From positions 1,727,946 to 1,791,945 of the forward strand of contig NC_014168.1 of NCBI RefSeq assembly GCF_000092825.1: a stretch of DNA of 64,000 nt. Reading direction: 5' to 3'. The DNA comes from Segniliparus rotundus DSM 44985. GTDB taxonomy: Bacteria > Actinomycetota > Actinomycetes > Mycobacteriales > Mycobacteriaceae. Below, in pieces: positions 61,073 to 64,000 of this stretch; the stretch's first letter is position 1, and each line of letters begins with the position of its first letter. The notes below the pieces were generated by a model, which saw only the letters and a list, made by a program, of their open reading frames with translations, was not told the origin of the DNA and did no database searches. Made by a program: the position numbers and the translations under genes.

Positions 61073-62512
61073 GTGAGCATCCCCCCAGGCAAAGCACAAA
61101 TCGGCGTCACCGGACTCGGCGTGATGGGCGCCAACCTCGCCCGAAACCTCGCTCGGCACGGCCACACCGTGGCCCTGCACAACCGCAGCCCCGGACGCAC
61201 CGACGCGCTTTTGCAGGCCCACGGGTCGGAAGGCTCTTTCGTGCGCACCGAGACCATCCGCGAATTCCTGGACGCGCTCGAGCGTCCGCGCCGGGCGCTC
61301 ATCATGGTCCAAGCCGGGGCGGCCACCGACGCCGTCATCGAACAGCTCGCCGAGGAGATGGAGCAAGGCGACATCATCATCGACGGCGGCAACTCCTTGT
61401 TCACCGACACGGTCCGGCGCGAAGCGGCGCTGCGCGAGCGCGGCCTGCACTTTGTCGGAATGGGTGTTTCCGGCGGCGAAGTCGGCGCCCTGGAAGGGCC
61501 GTCGATCATGCCGGGCGGGCCCGCGGAGTCGTACAAGTCGCTCGGCCCGCTCCTTGAGTCGATCTCCGCGCACGTCGACGGCGTCCCCTGCTGCACCCAC
61601 ATCGGGCCGGACGGGGCAGGGCACTTTGTGAAGATGGTGCACAACGGCATCGAGTATTCGGACATGCAGGTCATCGCAGAGGCCTACCAACTGCTCAAGG
61701 ACGTCCTGGACCTCTCGGCCGACCAGATCGCCGACATCTTCCGCGAGTGGAACACCACCGACCTCGAGAGCTATCTCATCGAGATCACCGCCGAGGTGCT
61801 CAGCCACAAAGACCCTCGGACCGGCAAGCCGCTCGTCGACGTGATCGTGGACGAGGCCGAGCAAAAAGGCACCGGCCGCTGGACCGTGCAATCCGCGTTG
61901 GACCTCGGCATCCCCGTCACCGGCATCGCCGAAGCCGTGTTCGCCCGCGCGCTCTCGGGCTCCCGGGCGCAGCGCAAGGCCGCCGTGCGCCTGACTTCGG
62001 GCCCGCTCGCCGAGAAGCCGGACACCGAGGGATTCGTCGAGGATGTGCGCCAAGCGCTTTTCGCCTCCAAGATCGTCGCCTACGCCCAGGGCTTCGACCA
62101 GATCAAAGCAGGCAGCGACGAGCACGGCTGGGGCGTCAAGCCCGGCGACCTCGCCACGATCTGGCGCGGCGGCTGCATCATCCGGGCGCGCTTCCTCAAC
62201 AAGATCAAAGAGGCCTACGACACCGATCCTGACCTGCCGAACCTGCTGCTCGCCCCGTACTTCACCGACGCCGTGGAGAAAGCGCTCGGCTCTTGGCGCA
62301 AGGTGGTCTCGACCGCTGTCGGACTCGGCATCCCCGCGCCGTCGTTCTCCAGCACGCTCGCCTACTACGACGGCCTGCGCGCGAAACGCCTGCCCGCCTC
62401 GCTCATCCAGGGCCTGCGCGACTACTTCGGTTCCCACACCTACGCCCGCGTCGACGACGAGGGCAAGTGGCACACCCTTTGGAGCGCGGACGGCTCAGAA
62501 GTCAAGGGCTGA
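61073..62512 (+). CDS. gnd: 6-phosphogluconate dehydrogenase (decarboxylating)
   Basis: 479 aa from GTG 61073. NADP-binding GVTGLGVMGANLARNLARHG with NRSPGRTD, IIDGGNSLFTDTVRR, GVSGGEVGALEGPSIMPGG and GHFVKMVHNGIEYSDMQVIA EAY with the catalytic Lys; C-terminal helical domain with GRWTVQSALDLGIPVTGIAE AVFARALS. Homologue of Gnd1 (Rv1844c) by position next to the BlaI/BlaR pair. It produces ribulose 5-phosphate and NADPH. Confidence 0.96.
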   Translation: MSIPPGKAQIGVTGLGVMGANLARNLARHGHTVALHNRSPGRTDALLQAHGSEGSFVRTETIREFLDALERPRRALIMVQAGAATDAVIEQLAEEMEQGDIIIDGGNSLFTDTVRREAALRERGLHFVGMGVSGGEVGALEGPSIMPGGPAESYKSLGPLLESISAHVDGVPCCTHIGPDGAGHFVKMVHNGIEYSDMQVIAEAYQLLKDVLDLSADQIADIFREWNTTDLESYLIEITAEVLSHKDPRTGKPLVDVIVDEAEQKGTGRWTVQSALDLGIPVTGIAEAVFARALSGSRAQRKAAVRLTSGPLAEKPDTEGFVEDVRQALFASKIVAYAQGFDQIKAGSDEHGWGVKPGDLATIWRGGCIIRARFLNKIKEAYDTDPDLPNLLLAPYFTDAVEKALGSWRKVVSTAVGLGIPAPSFSSTLAYYDGLRAKRLPASLIQGLRDYFGSHTYARVDDEGKWHTLWSADGSEVKG

Positions 62513-62527
62513 CCGCCGCGCCTTTGC

Positions 62528-62719
62528 TAGTATCCTCCGTGTGAGTGACCCGTACCGAAGTACGGGCGTGCGCGAGAGGCTTTCCGCACGCCCGATGAAG
62601 CACGCGGAGGACGCCCAACGCGCGCCGCGACAACACCGAGGCGCGGGCGAAGGACGGGCAGACTGCGCTAGGAGCGCAGCGCCGCCGCAGATCGCGGCTT
62701 GAGCGCCGGGCTGACCACG
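62528..62719 (+). promoter_or_regulatory. Promoter and structured leader of the CNNM gene
   Basis: TAGTAT (62528-62533) is a possible -10. The ~180-nt leader then contains CCCGTAC-CGAA-GTACGGG (62549-62566) and the overlapping, alternative GGGCGTGCG/CGCACGCCC hairpin (62564-62593), which share the GGG at 62564-62566. Mutually exclusive stems are typical of switching leaders. It does not match a riboswitch consensus I could recognise; the M-box was considered and not found. Confidence 0.45.
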
Positions 62720-64000
62720 ATGCCGCATTTCTTGACGCAGGTTCTCAGCATCCTCGGATTCCTCGCCCTCACCGCGGGCACCGCGTTGTTCGTCGCGGCC
62801 GAGTACGCCCTCACGACGTTGGAACGGGGCAGGGTCGAGACTGATTTCCGGCTGCGCAAGGACCGACGGGCCAAAGCTTTGCTCCGGGCGCACCGCCACC
62901 TGTCGTTCCAACTCTCCGGCGCGCAGCTCGGCATCACCCTCACCACCCTCGCCACCGGCTATCTCGCCGAGCCGGTGCTCGCGGCGGTGCTGGGCCCCGC
63001 GATCAGGACGATCGTCCCCGCGTCCGCCGAGGCGGCGGTGCTCTCAGCGGCTGCCCTTGTCATGGCCACATGTCTGTCCATGGTCCTCGGCGAACTCGTG
63101 CCGAAGTATTTGGCCATAGCGAAACCTTTGACCCTCGGACGCACGACCGCGCCGTTCCAAGTCCAATTCTCCTTGCTCTTCGCCCCGGTGATCCGAGGGC
63201 TCAACCACGCCGCGAACACCGTGGTGCGCAGCTTCGGTGTCGAGCCAGCCGAGGAGCTGCGCTCGGCGCGCACGCCGAGCGAGTTGGTGGTCCTCGTGCG
63301 CAACTCAGCCGACCACGGCGCGCTGGAGCGGGACGAGGCCCAGCTCATCGACCGTTCGCTGCGATTCGGGGAACGCCGGGCAGAGGAGGTGATGACCCCG
63401 CGCTCGCGGATTGTCGCGCTCTTGGCCGACAACACCGTGGACGATCTTTTGCTCACCTCGGCAGCCACCGGGCACTCCCGATTCCCCATTCTTCCCGCAG
63501 GCAGCAGCGAACAGGCCGCGGACCTTGACGACGCATTGGGTTTCGCGCACGTCCGCCAGGCGGTCGACATCCCGAAGGAGCGACGCGGCGCGCAGCTCCT
63601 GGGGGGCCTGGCCCGCCCGGTCTCCTCTGTCCCCGCGACCCTGGACGGCGACGCCCTGATGACACAGTTGCGACGGGAGAGCATGCAGGTGGTGTGGGTG
63701 GTCGACGAATACGGCGGCACCGCTGGCATCGTCACCCTGGAAGACGTGATCGAGGAGATCGTCGGCGAAGTCACCGACGAGCACGACGCCGATGAAGAGC
63801 TCCCGATCCAACCGGTCGATCCCCATGACGGCGCAGCGGGTTGGATCTGTTCGGGCCTTCTGCGGCCCGACGAGCTCGACGAGGCGACGGGCTACCGCTG
63901 CCCGCCTGGGGACTTCGAGACCATAGCGGGCCTCATGCTGCATGTCCTCGGGCGCATCCCCGAAGTCGGCGACGAGGCGCAGCTGCCCCGCATCCATTCC
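62720..64000 (+). CDS. CNNM/CorC (hemolysin C-like) membrane protein, truncated by window end
   Basis: Begins MPHFLTQVLSILGFLALTAG TALFVAAEYALTTLERGRVE , the DUF21 transmembrane domain (about 1-190; SFQLSGAQLGITLTTLATGY LAEP and MVLGELVPKYLAI are diagnostic). Then come two CBS domains (EEVMTPRSRIVALLADNTVD ; RRESMQVVWVVDEYGGTAGI VTLEDVIEEIVGEVTDEHD) and the start of the CorC_HlyC domain. Family members export or sense Mg2+ or Co2+. The frame is open to the last base, so the C-terminus is outside the window. Position next to gnd and the BlaI pair matches Rv1842c. Confidence 0.93.
   Translation, partial: MPHFLTQVLSILGFLALTAGTALFVAAEYALTTLERGRVETDFRLRKDRRAKALLRAHRHLSFQLSGAQLGITLTTLATGYLAEPVLAAVLGPAIRTIVPASAEAAVLSAAALVMATCLSMVLGELVPKYLAIAKPLTLGRTTAPFQVQFSLLFAPVIRGLNHAANTVVRSFGVEPAEELRSARTPSELVVLVRNSADHGALERDEAQLIDRSLRFGERRAEEVMTPRSRIVALLADNTVDDLLLTSAATGHSRFPILPAGSSEQAADLDDALGFAHVRQAVDIPKERRGAQLLGGLARPVSSVPATLDGDALMTQLRRESMQVVWVVDEYGGTAGIVTLEDVIEEIVGEVTDEHDADEELPIQPVDPHDGAAGWICSGLLRPDELDEATGYRCPPGDFETIAGLMLHVLGRIPEVGDEAQLPRIHS

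Noticed and set aside
62528-62719. M-box (ykoK) magnesium riboswitch
   Set aside because: The conserved core sequences of that class could not be found in the leader, although the downstream gene family would fit.

Overview
The window is high-GC actinobacterial DNA of the Mycobacteriales (mycolic-acid) type. The evidence is gene content and order: a fused Lnt-Ppm1 protein, RbpA, FadE24/FadE23, the run valS-folC-DUF4233-ndk-rne-rplU-rpmA-obg-proB, and the run ndh ... ureF-C-B-A, thioesterase, blaI, M56 protease, gnd, CNNM protein. These match gene neighbourhoods known from Mycobacterium tuberculosis, but joined in a different overall order. The genus cannot be fixed from this sequence; a non-Mycobacterium member of the order (for example a Segniliparus-like organism) would fit.

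Positions 1-17073 are accessory DNA lying downstream of the 3' end of ssrA (tmRNA, minus strand, 17073-17441). The left part (about 1.2-6.5 kb) holds small orphan genes and a type VII secretion (ESX) cassette: an EspC-like protein, a secreted protein with a C-terminal GH19 chitinase/lysozyme-like domain, and a secreted RsiV/DUF3298-like protein that may be its immunity partner. The cassette sits between two diverged direct repeats of about 565 bp, each carrying a copy of the tmRNA T-arm. The right part (6495-17041) is a 10.5-kb element bounded by 14-bp inverted repeats. It carries a HEPN-EVE-like protein, a 1636-aa single-chain type ISP restriction-modification enzyme and a double-HTH repressor with a 34-bp perfect palindrome upstream. 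At its ssrA-proximal end is a two-gene unit: a degenerate tyrosine-recombinase-like protein overlapping a DDE transposase. This looks like a cargo-bearing transposon that has homed to the region just downstream of ssrA, and it is the most interesting object here.

17.4-26.6 kb is core genome: smpB, ftsX, ftsE and prfB on the minus strand, then hisN, fadE24, two tandem fadE23-type acyl-CoA dehydrogenases and a small stress membrane protein on the plus strand, closed by a 50-bp palindromic bidirectional terminator. 26.7-39 kb is the minus-strand block proB-obg-rpmA-rplU, a plus-strand flavoprotein, then rne, ndk, DUF4233, folC and valS. 39-48.7 kb holds a secreted protein, an S9 peptidase with mobA, rbpA, ppm1 (Lnt-Ppm fusion) with an amidohydrolase, a 5'-3' exonuclease and a DUF4333 protein.

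48.9-52.2 kb is an assimilatory nitrite reductase operon (small conserved protein, nirB, nirD) with a possible GlnR site in its promoter. 52.3-64 kb is the ndh-urease-gnd region. The urease cluster keeps ureA, ureB, ureC and ureF but lacks ureG and ureD at the place where mycobacteria have them. That interval instead contains a frameshifted arylamine N-acetyltransferase remnant, a site-2-type protease and a DUF4189 secreted protein. The window ends inside a CNNM/CorC-type membrane protein preceded by a structured leader. Apart from tmRNA, no rRNA, tRNA or CRISPR array was found.
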